This document shows positions 23,234-31,351 of a DNA stretch of 64,000 nucleotides, piece by piece. Source of the stretch: G965233625 sp965233625 (GTDB lineage: Bacteria > Planctomycetota > Planctomycetia > Pirellulales > Pirellulaceae); assembly GCA_965233625.1 (NCBI GenBank), contig OZ247499.1:6200001-6264000 (forward strand), given 5' to 3'. Position numbers and translations under genes: made by a program. A model generated the notes under the pieces. It worked only from the letters and a program-made list of their open reading frames with translations, was not told the origin of the DNA and ran no database searches. Positions within the stretch are counted from its first letter, which is position 1. Each line of letters begins with the position of its first letter.

Positions 23234-24151
23234 ATGACCCGTCAAGACACTATTTCCGCCGAGTGGGCGCGTTGGCACACACGTTCTGGAATTCAGAGCA
23301 CCCTGCGGTGGCTGGACTGGCGCATAACGAAAAAGTTTGCCCGTCTCAGCGGCAGGAAAATTAAGCGGTCTGTCCCCATGTTCTGGGGAGAACGGCTGAC
23401 CATTGTTTATCCCGAATATGTCTCCGGACTGCTCGGGAAGCACGGCTATTTTGAACGCGATCTCACCGCCGCGGTGGTGGATCTTGTTGAACCAGGCGAC
23501 ACGTTTTACGACGTTGGCGCCCACTTCGGCTTTTACTCGCTGCTGGCAGCCGATCTGGTTGGCTCTACGGGCAAGGTGCACTCGTTTGAACCAACGCCGC
23601 AGACCTACGGGATACTCAGCGAAAACGCCGCCCGTCGCGACATTATCCAGGCGCACAATCTCGCCGTCTTTGACGAACCGAAGACCATTCAGTTCTGGCA
23701 GCAATCCGTGCGCGACTCGGCGCTCAATTTTGTCGTCGCTGGCGATGAAGGCGTCGATCACGACAAAGTGCACGATGGCCGCATGATCGATGTCGAAGCA
23801 ATCCGCCTTGACGACTTCGCCAGCCAGCACGGCGCCCCGGATGTAATTAAGCTGGATGTGGAGGGTGTGGAATCTTTCGTGCTACGCGGCATGAGCGGAA
23901 TCCTTACGCAGTCGCAGCCCATCGTGATGATGGAAGTCGGCGACAGCATCCAGGAAAAGACCGGCAACGTCTGCAGCCGGGAGAACGTCGACTTTCTCAT
24001 CGACCACGGTTATACCCCCTGGCAGTACGACGGGCCTGCACCCGAAAAGCACACACCCAAGCAAACCTACGGGTGTGGCAATCTCGTGTTTGTGCACAAT
24101 CAAAGTCAGCGGCAACCCGACCGCCGCACAGCCCTACGCCCCGCCGCGTAA
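23234..24151 (+). CDS. FkbM-family SAM-dependent methyltransferase
   Basis: The 305-residue protein has the class I methyltransferase motif I in DTFYDVGAHFGFYSLLAADLVG, motif II near KVHSFEPTPQTYGIL, and the FkbM signature VIKLDVEGVESFVLRGM followed by IVMMEVGD. Family members O-methylate sugars or other small molecules. I start at the ATG at 23234, where GGAA lies upstream; a GTG at 23135 would add a poorly conserved hydrophobic leader. The last 18 nt overlap the convergent hemB gene. No sugar-pathway gene is adjacent. Confidence 0.85.
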   Translation: MTRQDTISAEWARWHTRSGIQSTLRWLDWRITKKFARLSGRKIKRSVPMFWGERLTIVYPEYVSGLLGKHGYFERDLTAAVVDLVEPGDTFYDVGAHFGFYSLLAADLVGSTGKVHSFEPTPQTYGILSENAARRDIIQAHNLAVFDEPKTIQFWQQSVRDSALNFVVAGDEGVDHDKVHDGRMIDVEAIRLDDFASQHGAPDVIKLDVEGVESFVLRGMSGILTQSQPIVMMEVGDSIQEKTGNVCSRENVDFLIDHGYTPWQYDGPAPEKHTPKQTYGCGNLVFVHNQSQRQPDRRTALRPAA

Positions 24152-25138
24152 TTCGTTCAGCCACTGGGCGGCTTCGACGGCAAAGTAGGTAAGAATGCCG
24201 TCGGCGCCCGCGCGTTTGAACGCCAGCAGGCTTTCGAGCACCGTCTTCTTACGGTCCAGCCAACCGTTCGCTGCGGCGGCGGACAGCATCGCGTATTCGC
24301 CACTGACCTGATAGGCGTACGTGGGCACGGCGAATTCGTCCTTCACCCGGCGGACGATATCCAGATACGGCATGCCGGGCTTCACCATTACCATGTCGGC
24401 GCCTTCCTGAATGTCAAGCTGCGTTTCGCGGAGCGCTTCGTCGCTGTTGGCCGGGTCCATCTGATACGTGCGTTTATCGCCGCTGCCCAGATTGCCCGAA
24501 GAGCCCACCGCATCGCGGAAAGGCCCGTAAAACGCTGAAGCGTATTTCGCCGCGTATGACATGATCAGCACGTGATCGAAGCCCGCTTCATCCAGCGCGG
24601 TGCGAATCGCGCCGATGCGGCCATCCATCATGTCCGACGGCGCGATGATGTCGCAACCGGCCTGCGCCTGCACCACCGACTGCTTGCAAAGCGCCTCGAC
24701 GGTTTCATCGTTCACCACGTAGCCATCACGCACCAGTCCATCCTGCCCATGACTGCTATATGGGTCCAGCGCCACATCGCAGATCACGCCAAGATCGTCA
24801 CCAACCGCCTTCTTCACCGCCGCCACGGCGCGGCAGGCAAGGTTATCCGGGTTGAATGCTTCTTCCGCTTCAGGCGTTTTCAACGATGCGTCCGTTGCCG
24901 GAAAAACCGCCATCGCCGGGATGCCCAGCGCACACGCTTCTTCCGCCGCGGCGCCAAGCAGATCTATCGACATGCGCTGGACGCCGGGCATCGACGGGAT
25001 GTCCTCCCGGCGGTTCTCGCCTTCGTGAACAAAGACGGGCCAGATCAGATCAGCCGTTGACAGGGCGTTCTCACTGACAAGCCGCCGCGACCAGTCGTGC
25101 CGGCGGTTGCGACGCATACGCGTTGAGGGAAAGTTCAT
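24134..25138 (-). CDS. hemB: delta-aminolevulinic acid dehydratase (porphobilinogen synthase)
   Basis: The 334-residue enzyme condenses two 5-aminolevulinate molecules to porphobilinogen in tetrapyrrole synthesis. The two active-site lysines are in MSYAAKYASAFYGPFR and MVMVKPGMPYLD (Schiff-base Lys). The metal segment reads CDVALDPYSSHGQDG. The second and third Cys of the zinc-type site are replaced by Ala/Asp, so this is the Mg/K-dependent type, not the Zn-dependent one. It begins 16 nt after the coaB stop and is probably translated from the same transcript. It overlaps the FkbM gene convergently by 18 nt. Confidence 0.95.
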   Translation of the reverse strand: MNFPSTRMRRNRRHDWSRRLVSENALSTADLIWPVFVHEGENRREDIPSMPGVQRMSIDLLGAAAEEACALGIPAMAVFPATDASLKTPEAEEAFNPDNLACRAVAAVKKAVGDDLGVICDVALDPYSSHGQDGLVRDGYVVNDETVEALCKQSVVQAQAGCDIIAPSDMMDGRIGAIRTALDEAGFDHVLIMSYAAKYASAFYGPFRDAVGSSGNLGSGDKRTYQMDPANSDEALRETQLDIQEGADMVMVKPGMPYLDIVRRVKDEFAVPTYAYQVSGEYAMLSAAAANGWLDRKKTVLESLLAFKRAGADGILTYFAVEAAQWLNELRGGA

Positions 25139-25154
25139 GTGGGGTGTTGTACGG

Positions 25155-25796
25155 TTACGAGGATGTCGGTTCGATCAGCCGCTGCTGAATGATGGCCAGA
25201 ATACCGTCGGCGACGATATCTTTGCCGCCGCTGATGGTTGTTAGTACGTTACCCTCCGGCGCGATAATATCAACGGTGTTATCTTCGGCGTTCATCGCGG
25301 CCGGTCCATTCAGCACGATCAGATCGCAGCGTTTGCGGTGCAGTTTTGTCGTAGCGCGGAACCGGGCGTCTTCGGTCTCCAGGGCGAAGCCCACCGTCCA
25401 CTGGCGGGGCGATTTACTGGCGCCGAGTGTCGCGACCACATCGGGCGTTTCGACCAGATGCAGTTGCAGCGGCTCGCCCGTTTTGGCGATCTTGCCGGGT
25501 TCTACTTTCATCGGTCGATAGTCGCAGGGCGCCGCCGCGCCGATCAGCCCGTCGCATTGCAGAAACTTCTCCTGCGACTGCGCGAGCATTTCTTCCGTCG
25601 AAATCACATGCGTTACGTCGGCGCCGGCGGGATAGTCAACTTCGACCGGTCCGCTGATAACAATCGCTTCGTGCCCCAGTTCCAGCACCGCCCGCGTCAG
25701 CTCGCGCCCCATGCGGCCGGAAGAAGCGTTCGTCAAATAACGCACGGGGTCCAGATACTGCCGCGTCGGCCCGGACGTAATCAGAATTTTCGCCAT
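25155..25796 (-). CDS. coaB: phosphopantothenate-cysteine ligase (CoaB only)
   Basis: The 213-residue protein is the CoaB half of the usual CoaBC fusion and joins phosphopantothenate to cysteine. Motifs are ILITSGPTRQYLDPVRYLTNASSGRMG at the N-terminus, GAAAPCDYRPM (dimerisation/substrate strand), KSPRQWTVGFALETED and LIVLNGPAAMNAEDN. Its CoaC partner is encoded separately at 12273-12839 on the plus strand. It sits between a secreted hydrolase gene (51 nt upstream) and hemB (16 nt downstream). Confidence 0.93.
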   Translation of the reverse strand: MAKILITSGPTRQYLDPVRYLTNASSGRMGRELTRAVLELGHEAIVISGPVEVDYPAGADVTHVISTEEMLAQSQEKFLQCDGLIGAAAPCDYRPMKVEPGKIAKTGEPLQLHLVETPDVVATLGASKSPRQWTVGFALETEDARFRATTKLHRKRCDLIVLNGPAAMNAEDNTVDIIAPEGNVLTTISGGKDIVADGILAIIQQRLIEPTSS

Positions 25797-25847
25797 GTTT
25801 CTGCACTCAAAGGGCCGGACTGCGATGAAGCCTGACCTACCTCGTTC

Positions 25848-26663
25848 TTACGGCGTGTGTTTCAGAATGAAATCAACAATCGGCTGCGAATCCTTCAGCC
25901 CGTGCGGATGATGTCCCACGCCGGGCTTTGCAATCAACGTGATCTGACCGCCTAGCTTTTTGTAACGGTCCGCGATGACGCCCGTGTTTTCTTTCCACGG
26001 CACGACCTGATCGGCGTCGCCATAAACATGCAGCAGCGGCACACCGGCTTTGGCCAGCGGCGCGAGATTATCGACGGGGTTTTTATCGTAGGCCAGTGCC
26101 TCGGCTTCGTTCTTAAAGCCGTAGGTTTTCAGTACAAGCTGCCAGTCGCGGGGGCTGCCTTTACCTTCGCCTTTGCCGCCGGGCCAGCTTTTGAAATCGC
26201 ACACCGGGGCGTCGCCATAGATACACGCCACCTTCTGAGGATTGGCCGCCGCCCAGTTGTAGCAGTACAGCCCGCCGCGGCTAAGGCCCACCAATGCGGG
26301 TTTCTTCGCCAAGCCGTATTTCGATGTCAGTGCTTCGTAAAACGCATCCCAGTGCTTCACCGCTTGCGGACAACCCAGCATGTTGGGCACGCGCATATAA
26401 ACGATGTGAAACCCTTTGCCCAACAACGCGACATCCGGCGCCGGTTTGTGGCCGAAGAATTCACCATGCCATACCCACGGCCGCCCCGGCGCTGCCTTCT
26501 TGGGCGCCACGACCAGGACCGGTTTTTCATCCACGCTGAAGTCGTAGCGCTGGTAACCGTTCCACTGGCTGACTTTACCGGGAAACGGATTCTCCGCAAA
26601 CGCGGCAACTGGCAGTGCGAAGAATAACAGTAGTGCGAACAGAATGGGGCTGAGAATTTTCAT
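25848..26663 (-). CDS. secreted alpha/beta hydrolase
   Basis: The 271-residue protein carries a signal peptide (residues 1-23, ending AFAEN). The alpha/beta hydrolase triad can be read as Ser in GLSRGG, Asp in YGDADQVVP and His in GVGHHPHGL near the C-terminus. The oxyanion region is WHGEFFGHKPAPD. It is predicted to act as an esterase, deacetylase or peptidase outside the cytoplasm. Planctomycete members of this type often sit near sulfatases, but here the neighbours are coaB and a GATase-like gene. Substrate unknown. Confidence 0.85.
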   Translation of the reverse strand: MKILSPILFALLLFFALPVAAFAENPFPGKVSQWNGYQRYDFSVDEKPVLVVAPKKAAPGRPWVWHGEFFGHKPAPDVALLGKGFHIVYMRVPNMLGCPQAVKHWDAFYEALTSKYGLAKKPALVGLSRGGLYCYNWAAANPQKVACIYGDAPVCDFKSWPGGKGEGKGSPRDWQLVLKTYGFKNEAEALAYDKNPVDNLAPLAKAGVPLLHVYGDADQVVPWKENTGVIADRYKKLGGQITLIAKPGVGHHPHGLKDSQPIVDFILKHTP

Positions 26664-26702
26664 ACAAGTCGTTTCATAGATGCAAGTTTTGCCGGCCAGA
26701 AA

Positions 26703-27455
26703 TTATGCCTCTGCTATCTTACCAGTCCAGGCTAGCAACTGATGCAGAAACTGCGCATAGGCCGAACCAACTTCCACTTCATCGGCGCCGGGCGCCTGTG
26801 CCGTGACGCGGGTTTCGCCCCAGTCCACCATCGGCCCGATCCAGTGCGGCGCCACATCGGTCGCCAGCGCCGCGGTGCGTCCTGCGCCATATAGCCCGGC
26901 GACCAGCAGCGGCGTCACATCGCCCGTTTCAAAGGAAAACCGTCCTGCTTCCGCCTTGGCGTGAACATGATGCCCGTTGAGCAATACCTCCGCAAACGGC
27001 TTGGGTTGAAACTGATTGTAACCGCCGATCAGCGGTGGCCGCTTGTCCCACGGTAGCCGCGTAGTGATGACGTGTTCGACGGCCGGCTGCGCGAAAACAC
27101 AGTGGTCGCAGTTCATACGATCATCTTCCGTAGAAATCACCACCGGCAACGCTTCCGCCAACGGCGTGCCCGCCCAGCCGCCGCCGCTGCCCTGATAAGA
27201 TTCCCAGCCGCCCACCATCAACAGCCCGGCGCCATCGGCGACCTGCTGCAACACGCGCTGCTGCACTGCATCCTGCATCCGCGCAGCCGGATAGTCGCTA
27301 ACGATCAACAGGTCAAACTTCGCATCGACAACTTCAAGTGACAAAGACGTGTCACTGTTGAGATATTCAAATGACCAGTGCCACCGCGTCATCAATCCAG
27401 CCAGATACGCGGCCGCGGTATCGATAGAAGTATCGCCAAGATACAGAATTCGCAA
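26703..27455 (-). CDS. class I glutamine amidotransferase-like protein
   Basis: A 250-residue cytoplasmic protein with a flavodoxin-like start (RILYLGDTSIDTAAAYL), a KFDLLIVSDYPAARM strand and GLLMVGGWESYQGSGGGWAGTPLAEALPV. These are typical of the glutamine-amidotransferase-like family found in planctomycetes and verrucomicrobia (Pfam 'putative glutamine amidotransferase' type). A classical nucleophile elbow GxCxG is not visible, so amidotransferase activity is doubtful. The LLVAGLYGAGRTAALATDVAPHW region near the C-terminus is also characteristic. Function unknown. Confidence 0.7.
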   Translation of the reverse strand: MRILYLGDTSIDTAAAYLAGLMTRWHWSFEYLNSDTSLSLEVVDAKFDLLIVSDYPAARMQDAVQQRVLQQVADGAGLLMVGGWESYQGSGGGWAGTPLAEALPVVISTEDDRMNCDHCVFAQPAVEHVITTRLPWDKRPPLIGGYNQFQPKPFAEVLLNGHHVHAKAEAGRFSFETGDVTPLLVAGLYGAGRTAALATDVAPHWIGPMVDWGETRVTAQAPGADEVEVGSAYAQFLHQLLAWTGKIAEA

Positions 27456-27556
27456 AGTCAGTCTCCGCAGGGCAGCAGGAATTGTACGTCAATGCGAACT
27501 TAGACCATTCACGCAATACAAACCAGTAGTGGTCAGATCGTTGCTACGTGTGGTCC

Positions 27557-27577
27557 GGCAGGCGGAGCCTGCGCTAC
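27557..27577. repeat. short palindromic repeat copy
   Basis: GGCAGGCGGAGCCTGCGCTAC is one mismatch from the core at 61070-61090 and lies between two minus-strand genes. It belongs to the same family as the copies near 14.9, 33.1, 35.9 and 60.9 kb. Confidence 0.6.
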
Positions 27578-27625
27578 AAACTTGCCCTGCAAAACTGTGG
27601 GCAGGATAATCACAATCCGGCGGTT

Positions 27626-28858
27626 CTAGGTGGCGCCGAAGTGGATGATGTAGAAGAGGCGTACGTCGAAGCGGAAGCGGTCGCTGCGTTCGATGACGGG
27701 CACCTGGGGGATGCCTTGCGGCTCGTGCGTGATGCGGTTCTGCGTTAGATCGCGGATGCCCTCGGTATCGGGGCCGATAAAGAGGTTAAAGCCGAGTTCG
27801 CCCGTCATCAGGTGGTTGATCCTGTGGAACCAGCTGGCGCCAAGTTCCAGCCCCAGGAAGCCCTGCGACCAGTTTTCAAATTCAACGCCATTACGCACGT
27901 AGAATTCGTCCACCACCCGGTTCTGATCGACAACGCCGGTGAACAGGTCGAGCACACCGCCAATGCGGTACTGGATATCGCCGCGCTGCCGCAGATACAG
28001 CAGGCGGGCCTGCGCGGTGCGGAACTCGTCATCTCCGGTGCCGCCGGTGATGGCAGCGTCGTTGCCAAACTCAAAGCGAAGACGCTGAAAGTCGTCGACC
28101 TGTTTCCAGTCGTACTGCACAAAGAGAGTGCCTACCCGCTGCCCCATGATGGAGAAATTGCGTTCAAACGAAGGCGTGCGGCCGTGCACTTCATCCCACG
28201 AGCGGTTCTCATACCAATGGCCCCGCCAACCTAGCCCGATCTGTCGCGATTCCTCTGCATTCAGCGGCAGTCTCCAGGCGGCTTCAAACGCTGTCATGGC
28301 TTCGATGCCGGGGAACTCGTAACTCCACTGACGACCAAGCACGCCAAACGACTGCGACAGGTTGTAGTCCAGATAAGACCATCGCAGCGGCAGCACGCCC
28401 GCGATACCCACATGCGTATCCGCCAGATGCGTGTGCGTTCCCAGCGTCCCACCGATGCCGATCCGCCCGGTAATCCATTTGGGCGGCGTGTAGCTGGTGT
28501 GGATCACGCCAACCTGGCTGGCGAAAGTGCCGGCGCCGCTGCTGAAAGGCTCCAGGGAAGAGCTGTTGATATAGACTTCGCCCAGCTTGGGCTGATCCTC
28601 ATCGCCCTGCGGAACAAAAGCGTCGTCCGGCCATGTGCTTGATTGTGGCGGACCGAAGCCCAGTTGCGACGCGGCGCCCGCATTGGTGCGTGGGACGATG
28701 GGCGTTTGAAGGCGGCTAGGCTGGTCAACCGGCAATTGAGCCGTTCGCGCAGCGTCGATCGCAGGCAGCTGGAACGCTTCTTCCGCTGCAGCAACGACCG
28801 CCATCAGCATGCAATGCAGGCTGATAACGCAACCGGTTATCCATCGAACGTGGTTCAC
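27626..28858 (-). CDS. outer-membrane beta-barrel protein
   Basis: The frame is open to 29041, but the first 61 codons there look non-coding. A GTG at 28858 gives a clean signal peptide (NHVRW, then ITGCVISLHCMLMAVVAAA, cleavage before EE). The 410-residue product then has a Pro/Gln-rich linker. About 16 alternating-pattern strands follow, rich in Trp, Tyr and Phe (WITGRIGIGGTLGTH, LRWSYLDYNLSQSFG, GTLFVQYDWKQVDD). The last strand is FRFDVRLFYIIHFGA with aromatic residues near the end, as in outer-membrane barrels. No specific transporter or enzyme family is recognised. It is divergent from the uxaE-like gene. Confidence 0.72.
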   Translation of the reverse strand: MNHVRWITGCVISLHCMLMAVVAAAEEAFQLPAIDAARTAQLPVDQPSRLQTPIVPRTNAGAASQLGFGPPQSSTWPDDAFVPQGDEDQPKLGEVYINSSSLEPFSSGAGTFASQVGVIHTSYTPPKWITGRIGIGGTLGTHTHLADTHVGIAGVLPLRWSYLDYNLSQSFGVLGRQWSYEFPGIEAMTAFEAAWRLPLNAEESRQIGLGWRGHWYENRSWDEVHGRTPSFERNFSIMGQRVGTLFVQYDWKQVDDFQRLRFEFGNDAAITGGTGDDEFRTAQARLLYLRQRGDIQYRIGGVLDLFTGVVDQNRVVDEFYVRNGVEFENWSQGFLGLELGASWFHRINHLMTGELGFNLFIGPDTEGIRDLTQNRITHEPQGIPQVPVIERSDRFRFDVRLFYIIHFGAT

Positions 28859-29056
28859 CGCAACGGTGTTCCTGAAAGCAACAAGCGGCTGCTGGCCGCA
28901 TTGGCATCGTACTATCTCAAGATGCTGATTACGGAAAACCGTTGCGGGCGTCAACTGCAATCGCAGACCTACTTTGACAATCGCATGCGGAAGGCTTACG
29001 CTCATCCACAAAGAACGGCCTGCACCTGGCCGGCGGAACATTGTAGGGAACCGGGA

Positions 29057-30307
29057 ATGAAAGAACTCCGCTTGCCAGAGCCGTTAGGCCTCGCGCCCAC
29101 ATTCGGTTTTGGCGATCGTCTGGGGGTCGCTACGGCGGGCCATCTGGAAGCTTTACGCGCTCATGGCGAAGGCATCCTGCCCATCTTCGCCCAGCAGTCA
29201 ATCCGCGAGATGCAGCGCACGCGGCGTCAGCCAGGCGAGGTCATCGAAGACGCTCGCGACGCGCTATCAACGGCCAATTATCACGGCCGCTGGAGCGCCG
29301 ACGCCGATCATCTGAAGACGCCGGAAGACGTGAACGCGACCGCCGGCGCGGGCTTCGTTTTCTTCACCATTGATCCATCGGATCATGTTGACACGCAAGC
29401 GGAGCAATACGGAGAAAACGAATTGCTGGAGAAGTACGAAGAAATCTCCGGCGATATAAACTGGGCCAGCAGCTACACCGGGCGCCAGGTTTCTGTTACT
29501 GATGACATAACCATCAACTTCGACCGGCAGACCGTGATGCGGGCAGCGGTGAAATACGGCCGCGCCATTTCGCACGCCATTAAGATGGCGTCGCATATCG
29601 ACCGCGTTATGTCGAAGCGGCTGGCAGCGTACGAGATAGAACTGTCCGTAGACGAAACGCCGCAGCCGACCACCCTGGCCGAACACTTCATCATTGCTGA
29701 ACTGTGCCTTGCCGCTGGGATGAAGCTGGTGAGCCTGGCGCCGCGGTTTCCTGGCGACTTTGAAAAAGGAGTCGATTTCCGTGGCGACATGCGCGAGCTG
29801 GAACACATGCTGCGTGGCCACGCTGGCATCGCGAATATGCTGGGGCCTTACAAGCTAAGCCTGCATTCCGGGTCGGATAAGTTTTCGATGTACGAAATGT
29901 TCGCCCGCGTAACGGGCGGCCGGTTTCACGTGAAGACGGCTGGCACCAGTTATCTGGAAGCGCTGCGTGTTGCCGCGCGGCACGAACGGAAACTATTCCG
30001 CCGCATTATCAATTTCTCGCGTTCGCGCTTCGAGGAAGACCGGGCGACCTATCACATTTCCGCACGGCTGGATAAAACCCCGGCGCCGGAAGCCGTGACC
30101 AACGACGCCCAGCTTGAAAAGTTTTATCTGGATGATGACAACGGCCGTCAGATTCTGCACGTCACATTCGGGTCCGTGCTGACCGGTGGCTTAGGTCCGT
30201 CGCTGCGTGAAGTCCTGATTGCCGAGCCACGGACCCATCGCGAAGTTCTTGCCAGACACTTCGGCAAACATCTACGGCTGCTGGCCCAGGGGCTCAGTCA
30301 GGTTTGA
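29057..30307 (+). CDS. tagaturonate epimerase (UxaE)-like protein
   Basis: The ATG at 29057 gives a 416-residue protein beginning MKELRLPEPLGLAPTFGFGDRLGVATAGH. The frame runs upstream to 28643 but that part is antisense to the barrel gene's signal-peptide region. The pattern (FGFGDRLGVAT..., HGRWSADADHLKTPEDV, FTIDPSDHVD, LSLHSGSDKFSMY, VKTAGTSYLEALR) matches the UxaE family, which converts D-tagaturonate and D-fructuronate in hexuronate breakdown. The role fits planctomycete growth on uronate-rich polysaccharides. No other hexuronate genes are adjacent. Its TGA overlaps the TTG start of the next gene. Confidence 0.8.
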   Translation: MKELRLPEPLGLAPTFGFGDRLGVATAGHLEALRAHGEGILPIFAQQSIREMQRTRRQPGEVIEDARDALSTANYHGRWSADADHLKTPEDVNATAGAGFVFFTIDPSDHVDTQAEQYGENELLEKYEEISGDINWASSYTGRQVSVTDDITINFDRQTVMRAAVKYGRAISHAIKMASHIDRVMSKRLAAYEIELSVDETPQPTTLAEHFIIAELCLAAGMKLVSLAPRFPGDFEKGVDFRGDMRELEHMLRGHAGIANMLGPYKLSLHSGSDKFSMYEMFARVTGGRFHVKTAGTSYLEALRVAARHERKLFRRIINFSRSRFEEDRATYHISARLDKTPAPEAVTNDAQLEKFYLDDDNGRQILHVTFGSVLTGGLGPSLREVLIAEPRTHREVLARHFGKHLRLLAQGLSQV

Positions 30308-30903
30308 ATACGCCCGCGCACATCGCTGCCAGCCTGCTCACCTGGCGCAATCAACCGGGACCGTGGACCGCTGCGGCAGTTACCTTCGGGGCTGTGCTGC
30401 CCGACGCGACGATGTTTGTCTTCTACGGCTATCAGAAGGCGATTGGCAGCACCGAGGCGGATATCTGGAACACGCTTTATTTCCAGGATCATTGGCAACT
30501 GACCTTTGACCTGTTTAATTCCGTTCCCATCTTTCTGGCCATTGCCGTTGTCGCGTACTTTCTGAAATGGCGCCTGGTAATGCTGGTCGCCGCCAGCGCG
30601 CTGCTGCACTGCTTGTGCGATCTGCCGCTGCACAACGACGACGCCCACCGGCATTTCCTGCCGTTTACAGACTGGCGGTTCGCTAGCCCCGTTTCTTACT
30701 GGGACCCGAATCACTACGGGCTCATCTTCATGTGGATTGAACTGCTGTTCGCCATAGGCGCCTGCATCTACGTGGTAAGAACCAGTAGGCAGCCACCCAT
30801 GCGATATGTCGCCTGGTTCATCCTCGGCACATACAATCTAATCATTGTAGCGCTCACGATATTTCTGGCGGTGCGTTATTTCGCCGCCGGGGATGGCGGC
30901 TAA
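30304..30903 (+). CDS. integral membrane protein, metal-dependent-hydrolase-like (YdjM/DUF457 type)
   Basis: The 199-residue protein starts at TTG 30304, overlapping the uxaE-like stop (TTGA). It has about five membrane helices. Conserved polar residues lie in the helices: MNTPAHIAASL with an early His, GAVLPDATMFVFYGYQK with Asp, ALLHCLCDLPLHNDDAHRHFLPF with clustered His/Asp, and YWDPNHYG. These clusters resemble the membrane-bound metal-dependent hydrolases of the YdjM/YfhO-like type. Substrate unknown. Co-translation with the epimerase is likely. Confidence 0.7.
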   Translation: MNTPAHIAASLLTWRNQPGPWTAAAVTFGAVLPDATMFVFYGYQKAIGSTEADIWNTLYFQDHWQLTFDLFNSVPIFLAIAVVAYFLKWRLVMLVAASALLHCLCDLPLHNDDAHRHFLPFTDWRFASPVSYWDPNHYGLIFMWIELLFAIGACIYVVRTSRQPPMRYVAWFILGTYNLIIVALTIFLAVRYFAAGDGG

Positions 30904-30930
30904 CAGGAACGACAGCAATCAGGAAAACGG

Positions 30931-31329
30931 ATGATGAACAACCGCTCGACACTGCGTCCGCAGTTTAATCTTGCCACGTTGCTTTTGATGATGCTGATGT
31001 TCGCACTCGGCATCGCCGCGCGGGATTTCATCAGCCGCTGGAATCCAGCGCCGGCGCCTGTCGCAACGAATACTTTGCCCGCGTCTACCTCGCCGCTGAA
31101 GCCTGGCGACGTGCTGATTGTACAGTCGGCCACTGCCGAGGATCTGAACCGCCGCGTCACCGTGCTTGCCGACCTGACCATCAGCATGCCGCTGATTGGC
31201 GACTATGCCGTCGGGAAGAAAACCACCGTCCGCGGGCTGGAAAGATCCCTCAACACGAAGTACGCCCCCTACTACCGCGCTCCGGCGATCCAGGTGCACC
31301 GCGAGATTGCTTCGCAGCCTCTTGATTAA
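30931..31329 (+). CDS. membrane-anchored single polysaccharide-export (Wza-type N-terminal) domain
   Basis: The 132-residue protein has an N-terminal membrane anchor (FNLATLLLMMLMFALGIAARDF, residues 12-33). About 75 residues with the Poly_export pattern follow: LKPGDVLIVQSA, TVLADLTISMPLIGDYAV, T-VRGLERSLNTKYAPYYRAPAIQVH. Full export proteins carry this domain followed by SLBB repeats. Here the protein ends directly after it, so it is either a minimal stand-alone version or a truncated gene. It follows the previous gene by 27 nt. The start could be either of two adjacent ATGs. Confidence 0.7.
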   Translation: MMNNRSTLRPQFNLATLLLMMLMFALGIAARDFISRWNPAPAPVATNTLPASTSPLKPGDVLIVQSATAEDLNRRVTVLADLTISMPLIGDYAVGKKTTVRGLERSLNTKYAPYYRAPAIQVHREIASQPLD

Positions 31330-31351
31330 ACGCTGAACGCCCGCCCACTTC

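Noticed and set aside
28643..29056. N-terminal extension of the UxaE-like protein
   Set aside because: Antisense to the outer-membrane protein's signal-peptide region, and the family N-terminus begins at 29057.
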